The translations under genes were made by a program, and so were the position numbers. DNA of 46,299 nucleotides from the NCBI GenBank assembly GCA_937864815.1, contig CALMJY010000235.1, positions 1 through 46,299 of the forward strand, in the 5' to 3' direction. Source of the DNA: an uncultured Bacteroidota bacterium. Its GTDB lineage: Bacteria; Bacteroidota; Bacteroidia; Bacteroidales; VadinHA17. This document shows positions 29,901-37,599 of this stretch, piece by piece. Position 1 is the first letter of the stretch. Each line of letters starts with the position of its first letter. The notes below the pieces were generated by a model that saw only the letters and a list, made by a program, of their open reading frames with translations, was not told the origin of the DNA and ran no database searches.

Positions 29901-31362
29901 AAAACTCCCCTACTTTATACAACTTACCACCGAGTGTGTATTCATAGGCAACAGCCAGCACTTCATCGGTGTTGAGAGCTGTATTCAGGGAAATATAGCC
30001 AAGTTGCCTGTTGTATTCAAATTCCCGGTCATTAAGCTTTCTTGCATTCTCAATTTTTTCAAAATCGCGTCCAATCTGGAAATCGGGATATAACGCATCA
30101 AAGGTATTTGTTACCTGGTTAACATCACGTATTGAACTGTATGTTGTTATAAGCTGGTCATACATATTGTTGGCGCTGTTTGAAGGATAACGCTCAGCAC
30201 CAGGTGGTGCCTGGAATTCAGGAATATTATTGTAAATGTGATCTGTATTTTCTGCCAGGTCCATGAAAGCCACGATATTTCTGTTGTTTGCCTCTTCAAA
30301 GCGGGTTGTTTTGTTTGTTATCCAAACCTCTATTCTTTCTATATTGATCCCGGAGCTTACAACCGGCATATTTTTCAGCGATTCATCATAAACATCCCTG
30401 AAGTACTGGGAGAGGAAAAAGTGCCTGTTGGCTTCATAGTCATCTGCAAATATCTCGAAGTCTGTAAGCTGGGCTCCGCCCTTTACATCAATGACCGAGG
30501 ATTCACCCTTTTGCTGGGAAAGTACAGTGGTAACTGTGAGTTTACCGAACTGCATTTCAGTTTTTAGTCCAAACAGACTATAACTCCCGGTAATCAGTGA
30601 GCCCGTAAGAGGGAGGGTAACATCACCCGCTTCCACTTTCTTGAGTATTTCATCTTCCGTTCCGGAATACTGAAGCTTCGTTCTGTTCTCAAATTCAAAC
30701 ATTGCATCAGTATTGTAATTTATACCCAGCTCCATCTTTTCTCCAATGGTACCGGTAACGTTCATCTGTATCTTCTCCTTGAAGTCGAAAGTTGGAATTG
30801 TTCTGAGTTTCTCAGACAGAGTAGGGTTTTCCGTTCTCGAAATGTTTATTCCGAATATAAGCTCCGCGCTTCCCTGAGGAATTATGTTTATTGTATTGCT
30901 TCCGAAGATTTTATCGAAGCCTGCTCCTCCGACTTCAATCTGTGGAATAAGTGTAGATCTGAATCCTGACTCTTCACCGGCAATTCTTTGCTGCCAGTAT
31001 TCCTGCATAGCTCTTCTGTACTCATATTTTCTGAACTCTTCAGGAGTCATGTGAACCGGAGTCCTTATATCGAAAGTCCCGGCTTTTTCATAAAGAATAT
31101 ACTCATTCTTCTCCGGGTCATACAGAACGGTTGATTTTATATTCGAAGGTTTATCAAGAAAAAGGGGAGCTTTCTGTTTCTGCTCCCAGGGGACACCTGA
31201 ATCATCCTTAAGTTTCAGGATTGCTTTTCGTGATGTATCAGCTGTTTCAGTATTTTGCAAAGCAGACTGCGCTCTTGCTTCTTCAGGCCTTAACAAAAGA
31301 GACGTGAACAGTACAAGATGAGAAATAATCAGAATATTTTTATATGATATCCCTGATCTCAA
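23920..31362 (-). CDS. sprA: SprA, type IX secretion outer-membrane translocon protein
   Basis: A 2480-residue protein, about the size of Flavobacterium SprA, which forms the very large beta-barrel pore of the type IX secretion system and is needed for gliding in motile relatives. A signal peptide ends near RAQSA (residue about 33). Typical features include VHMTPEEFRKYEYRRAMQEY, IPQIEVGGAGFDKIFGSN, long repeats of paired antiparallel strands, and a terminal FSLKFTLVQ strand. The best start is TTG at 31362, since an in-frame stop lies two codons upstream and no ATG precedes the signal peptide. It follows ruvA by 9 bp; the ruvA-sprA neighbourhood is conserved in Bacteroidota. The gene is intact, so this organism probably exports proteins with T9SS C-terminal domains. 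Confidence 0.93.
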   Translation of the reverse strand: MRSGISYKNILIISHLVLFTSLLLRPEEARAQSALQNTETADTSRKAILKLKDDSGVPWEQKQKAPLFLDKPSNIKSTVLYDPEKNEYILYEKAGTFDIRTPVHMTPEEFRKYEYRRAMQEYWQQRIAGEESGFRSTLIPQIEVGGAGFDKIFGSNTINIIPQGSAELIFGINISRTENPTLSEKLRTIPTFDFKEKIQMNVTGTIGEKMELGINYNTDAMFEFENRTKLQYSGTEDEILKKVEAGDVTLPLTGSLITGSYSLFGLKTEMQFGKLTVTTVLSQQKGESSVIDVKGGAQLTDFEIFADDYEANRHFFLSQYFRDVYDESLKNMPVVSSGINIERIEVWITNKTTRFEEANNRNIVAFMDLAENTDHIYNNIPEFQAPPGAERYPSNSANNMYDQLITTYSSIRDVNQVTNTFDALYPDFQIGRDFEKIENARKLNDREFEYNRQLGYISLNTALNTDEVLAVAYEYTLGGKLYKVGEFSTDGITAPQTLILRLLKGTTLTPRLPTWDLMMKNIYSLGSGKLEKKDFEFNVLYQDDETGNSINYLPEGKLADKVLLQVMGLDNLNSQLDRESDGYFDFVEGITINVNRGKIVFPVIEPFGSHLEKMINDPRVASKYIFKELYDSTQTIARQMAEKNKFKLTGQYSSESGSEIRLNATSIPQGSVKVTAGGVPLTENTDFTVDYNMGTVRIINQALIESQTPIQVSLESNQFFGFQTKSLIGTHLDYQISKNFDIGGTILHLNERPYTQKVNYGEEPISNTIWGLNTSYETDWQFLTKAIDKLPFIETKTPSSVSFFGEFANLIPGHSRAISNAGNSYIDDFEASEIPLDLKSFNAWTMASIPQGQDQLFPEARLNNKLESGFNRAKLAWYVIDPLFLRNGSSTPDHIKANPDLQSSHYVREVYEDEIFPYRESPSGIPTNITVLNLGFYPSEKGSYNFDSEPGPYSSGVAPDGTLVDPQTRWGAMMREVLTSDFESANIQYIKFWLMDPFVEDPSNEGGDFYINLGNISEDILRDSRKSFENGLPGSPEVKNVDTTSWGRVATVQAVVHAFDNANESRRYQDVGLDGLSNQDEQTFFNNYLQKLQLRVDPPVYQSSLEDPSSDNFHYFRGSDYDALELGILERYKKYNGQDGNSPTSEMSAENYPTSGTTLPDMEDINRDNTLSETESYYQYKVSMRPGDMKVGTNYVVDEIEYEATFANTKKSKVKWYQFKIPITEYQKVVGSIKDFKSIRFMRMFMKGFEKPTIMRFAELDLVRAEWRKYNISFMEGGERVTVPETADGTFEISSVSIEENSGKEPVNYVLPPGFDRVTDPQNPQLRQLNEQSMVLKVQNLEDGDARAAYKNVNIDIRQYRSLRMEVHAEALIGQPLQNDELTAFVRLGSDYKGNFYEYELPLKLTPPGRYDNNSDASRSQVWPEDNSFIINMELLQEAKQERNRQMDLPGSSLSVSDVFVYSNGTARVSVSGNPNLSNIKVIMVGVRNPIVTRNRNYDDGNPKSGEVWVNELRLSDFVENSGWAANAHLQARLADLGTIDMVGQTTTPGWGSIDKKVNERSIENTIMYDISSTVELGKFFPEKVAVRLPVYAGFSETRIQPQYNQLDPDIPLKEALDAAKNEAERDSIRSISEDLAQRKTFTISNAGISARGEKPHFYDPANLSANYTYNEIYRSNTKTEINLEKNYRGGLNYNYESQPPNIMPLKNVRFLNPSVFRLLKDFNFNPYPQSIGLRTELYRYYSEIKTRNINNPNLRVTPSYRKDFEWYRMYDFKYDITRQLKIDFNANNTSRIDEPYGGVDKDRYSDSYEFWKDSVLTNLKSGGRNVNYNHFLNVQYNIPVNKLPLLSWLNANARYGADYTWLAGPIFPDSLNINMGNTIKNHNEATITGMANLSTLYGKSKFLKNIENNTRPEGAKRQKTETVPVTYTKANQNFRPKAVKAINHNLGTRDVKVKITDKSGQDVKGKMEIISDNRVNFTADEQVDGATVLVEGKVQKKRNPMIVTGEFLIRALLGIRSVSLTFTSSQGQFLPGYLPGTSYLGMSNYNGTTAPGWPFILGYSDQDFFTKAVNNNWISTDSLLNTPAIQYNKYDISFRSMIEPFPGLRIDLNADRRYMENISSYYIADYNGNFPDSTRNMVMSGTYSISVISWGTSFEKISKDKDYVSPAFERFKENSVIISSRRADERSKVDPAYDPDTDPETGQPIEGPYKSGFGQTSRDVLIPSFIAAYTKTDPNKVTLETFPSALSMMPNWRINFDGLSKYEFVQRTFRSINIMHQYRSTYQIGSYTTNLNYETNESGVSAIRDLQKNYLPMYEINVVSINEQFSPLINIDMNWKNSLTTRMEWRKSRTVSLNLTSNQIADARINEIIIGAGYRFDEVQIMLRTAGGGQRALRSDLNIRLDFSVRDNKTIARKLIEDVNQPVIGQKVFSIGATADYILSDRFNLQLFADHSMTNPFVANTFPTSNTNFGFSLKFTLVQ

Positions 31363-31371
31363 TCTTTAGAA

Positions 31372-31953
31372 TTACAAGTTCTTAAGCGCTCTCTTGATCA
31401 TCTCCTCCACTGTCAGATTCCTCTCTTCTCTGACAATCTTGTCAAGGACCTTTGATACAGCGCTTTTGGCAAATCCAAGCATTACTAATGCAGATAACGC
31501 CTCTTCACGGTTTGTATTGTCTGAAAACGCAAATATTTCACCACCTGAGGCCTGTTTGCCAAGCTTTTCTTTGAGATCAACAATAATTCTCTGTGCGGTT
31601 TTAAGTCCGATACCTTTTACACTCTTCAAAATATTAACATCCGAACCAATTATAGCCTGTTCAATTTCTGAGGGACTAAGAGAAGAAAGCATCATCCTGG
31701 CTGTATTGGCACCAACACCTGTAACCGAGATAAGATGACGGAAAATTTCCCTTTCGCTTTTTTCGGCAAATCCATAGAGCTGATGTGTATCTTCTCTTAT
31801 TACCTCATGAATCAGGATTTTCACATCGCTCTTGTTTTCCAGATTTGAAAATGTAGTAAGCGAAATGTTGATGAAATAGCCTATACCGGCTGTTTCTACG
31901 GTAACAAATGTAGGAGTAATCTGTGTTATGTTTCCCTTAATATAATCTATCAT
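31372..31953 (-). CDS. ruvA: Holliday junction branch-migration protein RuvA
   Basis: A 193-residue protein of normal RuvA size. The N-terminal OB domain begins MIDYIKGNITQITPTFVTVE and contains HEVIREDTHQLYGF. The helix-hairpin-helix region follows (ISVTGVGANTARMMLSSLS and VKGIGLKTAQRIIVDLKEKL), and the C-terminal RuvB-binding domain is near 145-193 (REEALSALVMLGF). RuvA tetramers bind four-way junctions and load RuvB. The ATG overlaps the pdxA stop by 4 bp, and sprA follows 9 bp later. Confidence 0.97.
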   Translation of the reverse strand: MIDYIKGNITQITPTFVTVETAGIGYFINISLTTFSNLENKSDVKILIHEVIREDTHQLYGFAEKSEREIFRHLISVTGVGANTARMMLSSLSPSEIEQAIIGSDVNILKSVKGIGLKTAQRIIVDLKEKLGKQASGGEIFAFSDNTNREEALSALVMLGFAKSAVSKVLDKIVREERNLTVEEMIKRALKNL

Positions 31954-33062
31954 AATTGCGGCTCTCCGTTAAATATTTCTGGTGGCAATTCATCAATCCT
32001 GTCACTGTGAATCTCTATATCCTGATGTTTCAGCGGATTTTTGCTTATTTCTGCATACATCTGTCTGTTCCTGAAAATGTCACAAGCCAGATAGATAGAC
32101 TGTCTGAATGAACTTTCAGAAGCTTCACCTTTCCCTGCTAAGGTAAAAGCTGTTCCATGAACCGGCGAGGTCCTTACGAAAGGAAGACCGGCAGTAAAAT
32201 TAACCCCGGTGTCAAACGACAATGCCTTGAACGGGGATAATCCCTGATCATGATACATAGACAGTATTCCATCGAACTTTTTAAACATCCCTGCACCAAA
32301 GAATCCATCGGCAGGGAATGAACCGAAAGCAAGAATACCCTCCTTCTGTGCCTGCTGTACTGCCGGATTTATATATTGAGCCTCCTCAGGACCAAGCAAT
32401 GAATTATCACCGGCATGGGGATTCAGTCCAAGTACAGCAATTTTTGGTTTTCGGATTGCAAAATCCATCAGAAGCGAGTTATGCATCAACCTGATTTTTC
32501 TTAAAACTGCCTCAGTATTTATCATTTCAGGAACCTTACTCAAAGGTACATGACCTGTGACAAATCCTATCCTCATACTCTCACCGATCATAAACATAAG
32601 TACCTCCTCAGCACCTGACTTCGACTTGAGGTATTCGGTATGTCCGTTAAACTGAAATTTATCTGACTGTACGTTATGTTTATCAATAGGAGCTGTTATC
32701 AGCACATCTATCTTTCCGTTCTTAAGATCAGTAACAGCGCGCTCAAGGGAAATCAGTGCAGCTTCTCCTCCATGAGGAGTGGATTTTCCAAGTTCAACCC
32801 TGGTATTGTCATCAAGGCAGCTTATCATATTCGATTTCCTTGGGTGGGCCTCATCGGCTGATCTGATATTATTGAAGCTGAAATTGGTAATATTAAGAGC
32901 TTTACGGTGATATGCTGCAACTTTAGGTGAACCATAAACAACCGGGGTACATATTTCATTCATCATCTGATCGGAAAGGGCTTTAATGATTACCTCGTAT
33001 CCTATTCCATTAATGTCGCCATGTGATATTCCGGCCAATATATTTTTCTTTTCCATTATCAT
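31950..33062 (-). CDS. pdxA: 4-hydroxythreonine-4-phosphate dehydrogenase
   Basis: A 370-residue protein that oxidises 4-phosphohydroxy-L-threonine in the DXP-dependent pyridoxal phosphate pathway. The N-terminal ISHGDINGIGYEV matches the PdxA GDPxGIG-type block in its Bacteroidota form. Other signature segments are VLITAPIDKHN, FNGHTEYL, GLNPHAGDNSLLGPEE, and the metal-binding MYHDQGLSPFKAL, then GLPFVRTSPVHGTAF. It is slightly longer than enterobacterial PdxA, with a charged tail. ATG 33062 abuts the previous stop; ATG 33056 is an alternative. Its stop overlaps the ruvA start. Confidence 0.96.
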   Translation of the reverse strand: MIMEKKNILAGISHGDINGIGYEVIIKALSDQMMNEICTPVVYGSPKVAAYHRKALNITNFSFNNIRSADEAHPRKSNMISCLDDNTRVELGKSTPHGGEAALISLERAVTDLKNGKIDVLITAPIDKHNVQSDKFQFNGHTEYLKSKSGAEEVLMFMIGESMRIGFVTGHVPLSKVPEMINTEAVLRKIRLMHNSLLMDFAIRKPKIAVLGLNPHAGDNSLLGPEEAQYINPAVQQAQKEGILAFGSFPADGFFGAGMFKKFDGILSMYHDQGLSPFKALSFDTGVNFTAGLPFVRTSPVHGTAFTLAGKGEASESSFRQSIYLACDIFRNRQMYAEISKNPLKHQDIEIHSDRIDELPPEIFNGEPQL

Positions 33063-34535
33063 CTATTTCAGGTGGTTATAATTTTCAGCCAGTTTTCTCA
33101 GGAATGTTGCAAGCAATCTCAAACCTGAAGCACTGCTGTTTTTAGTCCTGTAAAAATCATCTTTCTTAAGCATTGAAGTGCCTGCGATATCGAGATGTAT
33201 CAGAGGATACTCAGCAAATTTCTCAAGGAATTTCCCTGCAATAATAGCCCCCGCTTCCCTGCCTCCGACATTATTCATATCGGCAACTTCCGATTTAATA
33301 AGCTCACCATATTCATCCCAGAAAGGCAGCTCACCGAGTCTCTCATAAACATCATTACCGCACTCAATAAGAAGATTAATATATTTTCTGTCGGCGTTCG
33401 TCATCAATGCAATTGCCTGATTTCCAAATGTCATTGCAGCAGAGCCGGTAAGTGTGGCAATGTCAATTATGATTTCAGGAGTGTACTTTGATGCATAGCT
33501 GATTGCATCGGCCAGGATAAGTCTCCCTTCAGCATCAGTATTACCAATCTCAACAGTCATATTGTTATACATGGTAATAATATCGCCCTGGGTATATGCA
33601 TTACCTCCCGGTCTGTTGTCAGTTGAGGGAACAAGACCAATTACATGTATCGGGATACTACCTTTGGATATAGTATACATAACCCCTGCCACCGCAGCTG
33701 CTCCTGCCATGTCACCGTTCATTCCTGCCATGTAATCACCGGTTTTGATATTTAATCCGCCGGTATCATAAACTATACCTTTACCCACAAGAACCACAGG
33801 TTTTTTGTTTACGTGCTTTTCAGGCTTCCACTCGAGAATTGAAAAAACAGGAGGATCTATGCTTCCCTTATTAACAGCTAAAAGCCCTCCCATTTTCAGT
33901 GCCTCAATTTTACCCTTTGTGAGCACTTCAACCCTGAAGCCTGCAATATCTCCAAGTTTTTTGATCTCTTCAGCAAGCATTGTTGCGTTGAGATGGTTAA
34001 CAGGTTCACTGATAAGATCACGGGCAAAGTATACAGCATCAGTAAGGTTCCTCAGCCAGTTAACCTCAGAGTCATCAATTTCTCCATGAAGTAATATCCT
34101 GGCCGGATAATTATTACACGGGACATCTTCCTTTATTGTTTTATACTTTTCGAAAGAATAAATTCCAAGCAGCAGACCTTCTGTAAAATCAGCAATTGCA
34201 TCCCTGTAAGCCAGGTATGAAGTCACAACAATTTCTGAATGATTGTTCTCCTTAATCAGCTTCCTGAGGTTATATGCTTCCCTTCTGAGTTCCTCCCTTA
34301 GCTTATGGTGACTGATTCCTTCCTTAAGCCTGACAATATAAATGCATCTTTTAAAAGAGTTGATAAAAACGTATCCTTTCTTCTCTTTCAGCCTCCTCAT
34401 TGCATACTCACTTTCCTCTTTGTTAAGCTTAAGCCAAACGGGAAGTTTTTCATCACCTGTTACACATACAACAGAATGATCTGCAGATATATGCGATATT
34501 TTAGAAATCTCAGGTTTCATATATGGATTGCTCAT
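33063..34535 (-). CDS. Leucyl aminopeptidase, peptidase family M17
   Basis: A 490-residue cytosolic M17 aminopeptidase. The two-zinc active site is present in VGKGIVYDTGGLNIKTG (about 250-266), MNGDMAGAAAVAG, and the signature NTDAEGRLILADA near residue 333. The substrate loop TGSAAMTFG follows. The N-terminal domain is divergent, as usual in this family. M17 enzymes remove N-terminal amino acids from peptides, with hexameric assembly. It is the first gene of the leftward pdxA-ruvA-sprA set and diverges from mqnC. Confidence 0.95.
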   Translation of the reverse strand: MSNPYMKPEISKISHISADHSVVCVTGDEKLPVWLKLNKEESEYAMRRLKEKKGYVFINSFKRCIYIVRLKEGISHHKLREELRREAYNLRKLIKENNHSEIVVTSYLAYRDAIADFTEGLLLGIYSFEKYKTIKEDVPCNNYPARILLHGEIDDSEVNWLRNLTDAVYFARDLISEPVNHLNATMLAEEIKKLGDIAGFRVEVLTKGKIEALKMGGLLAVNKGSIDPPVFSILEWKPEKHVNKKPVVLVGKGIVYDTGGLNIKTGDYMAGMNGDMAGAAAVAGVMYTISKGSIPIHVIGLVPSTDNRPGGNAYTQGDIITMYNNMTVEIGNTDAEGRLILADAISYASKYTPEIIIDIATLTGSAAMTFGNQAIALMTNADRKYINLLIECGNDVYERLGELPFWDEYGELIKSEVADMNNVGGREAGAIIAGKFLEKFAEYPLIHLDIAGTSMLKKDDFYRTKNSSASGLRLLATFLRKLAENYNHLK

Positions 34536-34564
34536 AATTAAAGTAGGTAAAGTTAATTAAATTA

Positions 34565-34596
34565 TTGAATGAATCGATTTCAAAGCGTTACCTTTG
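34565..34596 (+). promoter_or_regulatory. Candidate mqnC promoter
   Basis: TACCTTTG at 34589-34596 matches the TAnnTTTG -7 element. TTG at 34565-34567 (preceded by A) is a partial -33 element about 21 bp upstream. Transcription would start about 20 bp before the ATG at 34627. The same -7 octamer TACCTTTG is used before the initiator tRNA. Confidence 0.5.
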
Positions 34597-34626
34597 CGGT
34601 GCTTATTAAAATGTCAAATTATCAGG

Positions 34627-35712
34627 ATGAATCTGATTTCACTTTATGAAAAAGCGCTTGATCTGGCACCGCTCACAACAGGAGAAGGGATGAAACTTTA
34701 CACCAGCGCTCCGCTTGAAGAATTGATGTTTCTGGCGGGCAGGTTAAGGCAAAAGCATGTTCCCGGAAATATAGCAGGCTGGATGATAGACAGGAATGTA
34801 AACCTCACAAATATCTGCTTTTCGCAGTGTACTTTCTGTAACTTTTGTCGTAAAAAGGGAGCTGAAGATGCATATGTAACCACAATAGAGGAATATACCC
34901 GCAAGATCGATGAACTCTTTTCACTGGGAGGAGACCAGCTATTGCTTCAGGGAGGAATGAATCCGGAACTTGGCCTGGAATTTTACACTGACCTGTTCAG
35001 GGAACTTAAGAAAATCTATCCTGATTTAAAGCTGCACGCACTGGGACCACCAGAGATTGTTTACCTGGCCCGGAAAGAGAAAATTTCATTCCGTGATGTG
35101 CTTGTCATGCTTATCGATGCCGGTCTGGATTCACTGCCGGGTGCAGGTGCTGAGATTCTCTCTGACAGAGTCCGTAAAGTTGTCTCGCCCGCTAAAGCAA
35201 CAACTGAAGAATGGCTTGGTGTAATGAGAGAAGCACACATTCTGAATCTGCCTACATCTGCTACCATGATGTATGGTCATATTGAATCTGTTGAAGAAAG
35301 AATTGAACATCTTATAAGGCTAAGGGATCTTCAGGCAGAGAAACCATCAGGAAGTTATGGATTTGTAACCTTTATTCCCTGGCCATTCCAGGATGAGGGA
35401 ACAAACCTGAAAGTGAAATACGGAGTAAAGAGCAGTTATACAGGATACGATTATTTGAGAATGATCGCTATAAGCCGGATAATGCTATGCAATATCACCA
35501 ACATACAGGCTTCTATTCTTACTGTTGGCAAGGAAATAGGTATGCTTTCACTGCATGCCGGTGCTAATGATCTGGGTTCAATAATGATTGAAGAAAATGT
35601 TGTCAGCTCTGCAGGCGGAGGAAACAGGTTCAATGCTGAAGAGATGCAGTCAATAATCCGTGAGGCAGGGTTTGTTCCGGGCAGGAGGAATCAGAAGTAT
35701 GAACTGATATAG
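34627..35712 (+). CDS. mqnC: Cyclic dehypoxanthinyl futalosine synthase (radical SAM)
   Basis: A 361-residue radical SAM enzyme. The [4Fe-4S] site is CFSQCTFC (CX3CX2C) within DRNVNLTNICFSQCTFCNF. MqnC-specific blocks are GAGAEILSDRVRKVVSP, WLGVMREAHILNLPTSATMM and FIPWPFQDEGTNL. MqnC closes dehypoxanthine futalosine in the alternative (futalosine) route to menaquinone, so this organism should also carry mqnA, mqnD and mqnE elsewhere. I choose ATG 34627. A TTG start 33 bp upstream would add an unlikely N-terminus overlapping the promoter. It is monocistronic here; a palindrome (35735-35752) follows the stop. Confidence 0.93.
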   Translation: MNLISLYEKALDLAPLTTGEGMKLYTSAPLEELMFLAGRLRQKHVPGNIAGWMIDRNVNLTNICFSQCTFCNFCRKKGAEDAYVTTIEEYTRKIDELFSLGGDQLLLQGGMNPELGLEFYTDLFRELKKIYPDLKLHALGPPEIVYLARKEKISFRDVLVMLIDAGLDSLPGAGAEILSDRVRKVVSPAKATTEEWLGVMREAHILNLPTSATMMYGHIESVEERIEHLIRLRDLQAEKPSGSYGFVTFIPWPFQDEGTNLKVKYGVKSSYTGYDYLRMIAISRIMLCNITNIQASILTVGKEIGMLSLHAGANDLGSIMIEENVVSSAGGGNRFNAEEMQSIIREAGFVPGRRNQKYELI

Positions 35713-35734
35713 AGCCGCTTATAAGCTGGCGCCG

Positions 35735-35752
35735 TCCCGATAATTATCGGGA
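35735..35752. repeat. Perfect 18-bp intergenic palindrome
   Basis: TCCCGATAATTATCGGGA is a perfect inverted repeat 23 bp after the mqnC stop. It has no T run, so it is not a classical terminator. Palindromes of this CCCGATA...TATCGGG form are, from memory, frequent between Bacteroidota genes, so it is probably one copy of a dispersed repeat; a genome search is needed to confirm. Confidence 0.6.
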
Positions 35753-35786
35753 TGCAATCGTGGCCTGATTCCAGACCTGATTAAAA

Positions 35787-35917
35787 GAGGTTGTTTCATA
35801 AGTCTGATTTTACCCCTAAATCCCCCAATGGGGACTTATTGAAAATCAGTGGATTTGAAAGCCCCCCCTGGGGGGTTTGGGGGTGGATATAGAAAAAGAG
35901 GCTTTTGAGACAGTCTC
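35787..35917. repeat. MITE-like nested inverted repeat element
   Basis: The outer arms 35787-35811 (begins GAGGTTGTTTCATAAG) and 35893-35917 (reverse complement begins GAGACTGTCTCAAAAG) match at 18 of 25 positions. Inside, ACCCCTAAATCCCCCA (35812-35827) pairs with TGGGGGGTTTGGGGGT (35869-35884) at 14 of 16. Each inner arm can also fold with its own neighbour (CCCCAATGGGG; CCCCCCTGGGGGG). There is no coding capacity. The outer arms resemble insertion-sequence ends, so this looks like a non-autonomous element or dispersed intergenic repeat. Confidence 0.55.
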
Positions 35918-35958
35918 AGCATCAAATTTTAGTTTTAATCTTTTTTAACAGTTACGTT

Positions 35959-35988
35959 AAAAAAAAAGGTGCCCCTAAGGACACCTTT
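35959..35988 (-). terminator. Rho-independent terminator of tatA
   Basis: On the minus strand AAAGGTGTCC pairs with GGGCACCTTT around a 4-nt loop (9 of 10 pairs), followed directly by a run of nine T. It sits just after the tatA stop and is a textbook intrinsic terminator. Confidence 0.85.
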
Positions 35989-36005
35989 CAAATAATATTT
36001 TAAGA

Positions 36006-36191
36006 TTAAAATTTGTCTTTTGAAGCAACTTCCTTATTATCGTCAGCAGCAGGGTCATATTTTGATGCCTTTTTGAATTCTTTCATACCCTGACCGATAC
36101 CTTTCATGAGTTCCGGAATCTTACGTCCGCCAAAAAGAAGAACCACAACAAGCAATATGAGAATAATCTCAGTCATTCCTATCTTTCCCAT
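36006..36191 (-). CDS. tatA: Sec-independent translocase protein TatA
   Basis: A 61-residue protein with one N-terminal membrane helix ([20 protein letters not shown]), the FG hinge and an amphipathic helix ([17 protein letters not shown]). This is the complete TatA/E plan; the tail is short and charged. TatA multimers form the pore for folded twin-arginine substrates. It is a single gene with its own promoter (36215-36245) and terminator (35959-35988). No tatC lies nearby. Confidence 0.95.
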   Translation of the reverse strand: MGKIGMTEIILILLVVVLLFGGRKIPELMKGIGQGMKEFKKASKYDPAADDNKEVASKDKF

Positions 36192-36214
36192 CTCTTTTAG
36201 TTTTAGAATTTATG

Positions 36215-36245
36215 CAAAGTTATAAATACTTTAATCATTACCAAA
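36215..36245 (-). promoter_or_regulatory. tatA promoter
   Basis: On the minus strand TAACTTTG (36215-36222) is preceded by TTTG (36242-36245) with a 19-bp spacer. The elements and spacing are identical to those of the LacI-type gene promoter. The -7 box lies 24 bp before the ATG. Confidence 0.65.
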
Positions 36246-36262
36246 TCAGCACAAAATTAATA

Positions 36263-37597
36263 CTATTTTCTTATAAGCCTCATAATATCATTACCATTTG
36301 CCAATATCAACAGTGAAAACAGTATGACCATGCCTGCTATCTGTGCGTATTCCAGGAACTTATCACTTGGCTTTCTTCCTGTAACCACTTCATACAATAA
36401 GAACATAACGTGACCACCGTCAAGGGCAGGTATCGGCAGTATATTCATCACAGCCAGTATGATTGAGAGGAAAGCCGTAAGATCCCAGAAAGACTGCCAG
36501 TCCCACACTCCGGGGAATATGTTTCCTATTGTAATAAAACCTCCCAGCGATTCATATGCTTTTGTGTCTTTGGAGAATAACAACTTAAATTGCTTCAGGT
36601 AATCAGCAATTGTCCTGAATCCTTTGGCTATTCCTGCAGGTATTGATTCAAAGAATCCATATTCTATGGTCTTCATTTCAAAAACCTGATCCAGTGATCT
36701 CCCAGTATAATAAATCCCCAGCAATCCATCTTCATCAGGCGTAACAGTAAGCTTCTGGGAATTTCCGTTACGAATTATATCGAGTGAAATGGGTTTTCCT
36801 GAATTTGTTTTAAGATATGTCTGAAATTCATCGGAATATGTAAAAGTAAGTCCGTTGATCCCGATGATCTCATCACCAGCGAGTACTCCGGCTTCCTGTG
36901 AAGGTGATTTCTTTGAAAATGACTTTATCTTCATTGCCTGAAAAGGGGTACGGTATGTTATATGTCCCCTGCCTTTCAGCATTTTTGGTATATATTCCTT
37001 TGGAATCACAATATTCAGCAACTCACCGTTCCTGTCTACCTGAATAGTCTTTTTATCGTTAAGCACAATTTCACTTGTGATTTGCATGAAATTTTCAACC
37101 GGCTGATTATCCACAGATAAAATCTTATCTCCGTTCCTCAGACCTATTGCATAACCAACGGAGTCAGTTACTATTCCATACTTAACATTGGCTGTCGGCA
37201 GGTATGTCTCGCCCCATGCAAAAAGGACAAAAACGAAAATCAGCATTGCCAGAATGAAATTGAATAACACCCCACCTGTCATAATAAGCAGTCTCTGCCA
37301 CGAGCTTTTGGACCTGAACTCATATGGCTGAGGGGGCTGCTTAAGCTGCTCCTTATCCATTGATTCGTCTATCATTCCGGAGATCTTAACATATCCTCCA
37401 AGAGGCAGCCAGCCCACGCCATATTCAGTTTCTCCTTTTTTGAATTTGAAAAGGGCAAACCACGGGTCGAAGAAGAGATAGAATTTTTCCACCCTCGTCC
37501 TGAAATACTTGGCCATTATAAAATGTCCGAGTTCATGTATTATTACAAGAATTGAAAGGCTCAGGACAAATTGCAGTATTTTAATAAGTACTGTCAT
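36263..37597 (-). CDS. rseP: Site-2 protease RseP (M50 metallopeptidase)
   Basis: A 444-residue intramembrane zinc protease. The first membrane helix holds HELGH (His21, Glu22, His25). LPLGGYVKISGM follows, then a second helix, two periplasmic PDZ domains (about 130-200 and 205-290), and the C-terminal NILPIPALDGGH with the third zinc ligand Asp. It cleaves membrane-bound regulators such as anti-sigma factors. ATG 37597 is chosen; a TTG at 37603 would overlap the dxr stop. The dxr-rseP order is widely conserved. Confidence 0.95.
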   Translation of the reverse strand: MTVLIKILQFVLSLSILVIIHELGHFIMAKYFRTRVEKFYLFFDPWFALFKFKKGETEYGVGWLPLGGYVKISGMIDESMDKEQLKQPPQPYEFRSKSSWQRLLIMTGGVLFNFILAMLIFVFVLFAWGETYLPTANVKYGIVTDSVGYAIGLRNGDKILSVDNQPVENFMQITSEIVLNDKKTIQVDRNGELLNIVIPKEYIPKMLKGRGHITYRTPFQAMKIKSFSKKSPSQEAGVLAGDEIIGINGLTFTYSDEFQTYLKTNSGKPISLDIIRNGNSQKLTVTPDEDGLLGIYYTGRSLDQVFEMKTIEYGFFESIPAGIAKGFRTIADYLKQFKLLFSKDTKAYESLGGFITIGNIFPGVWDWQSFWDLTAFLSIILAVMNILPIPALDGGHVMFLLYEVVTGRKPSDKFLEYAQIAGMVILFSLLILANGNDIMRLIRK

Positions 37598-37599
37598 TT

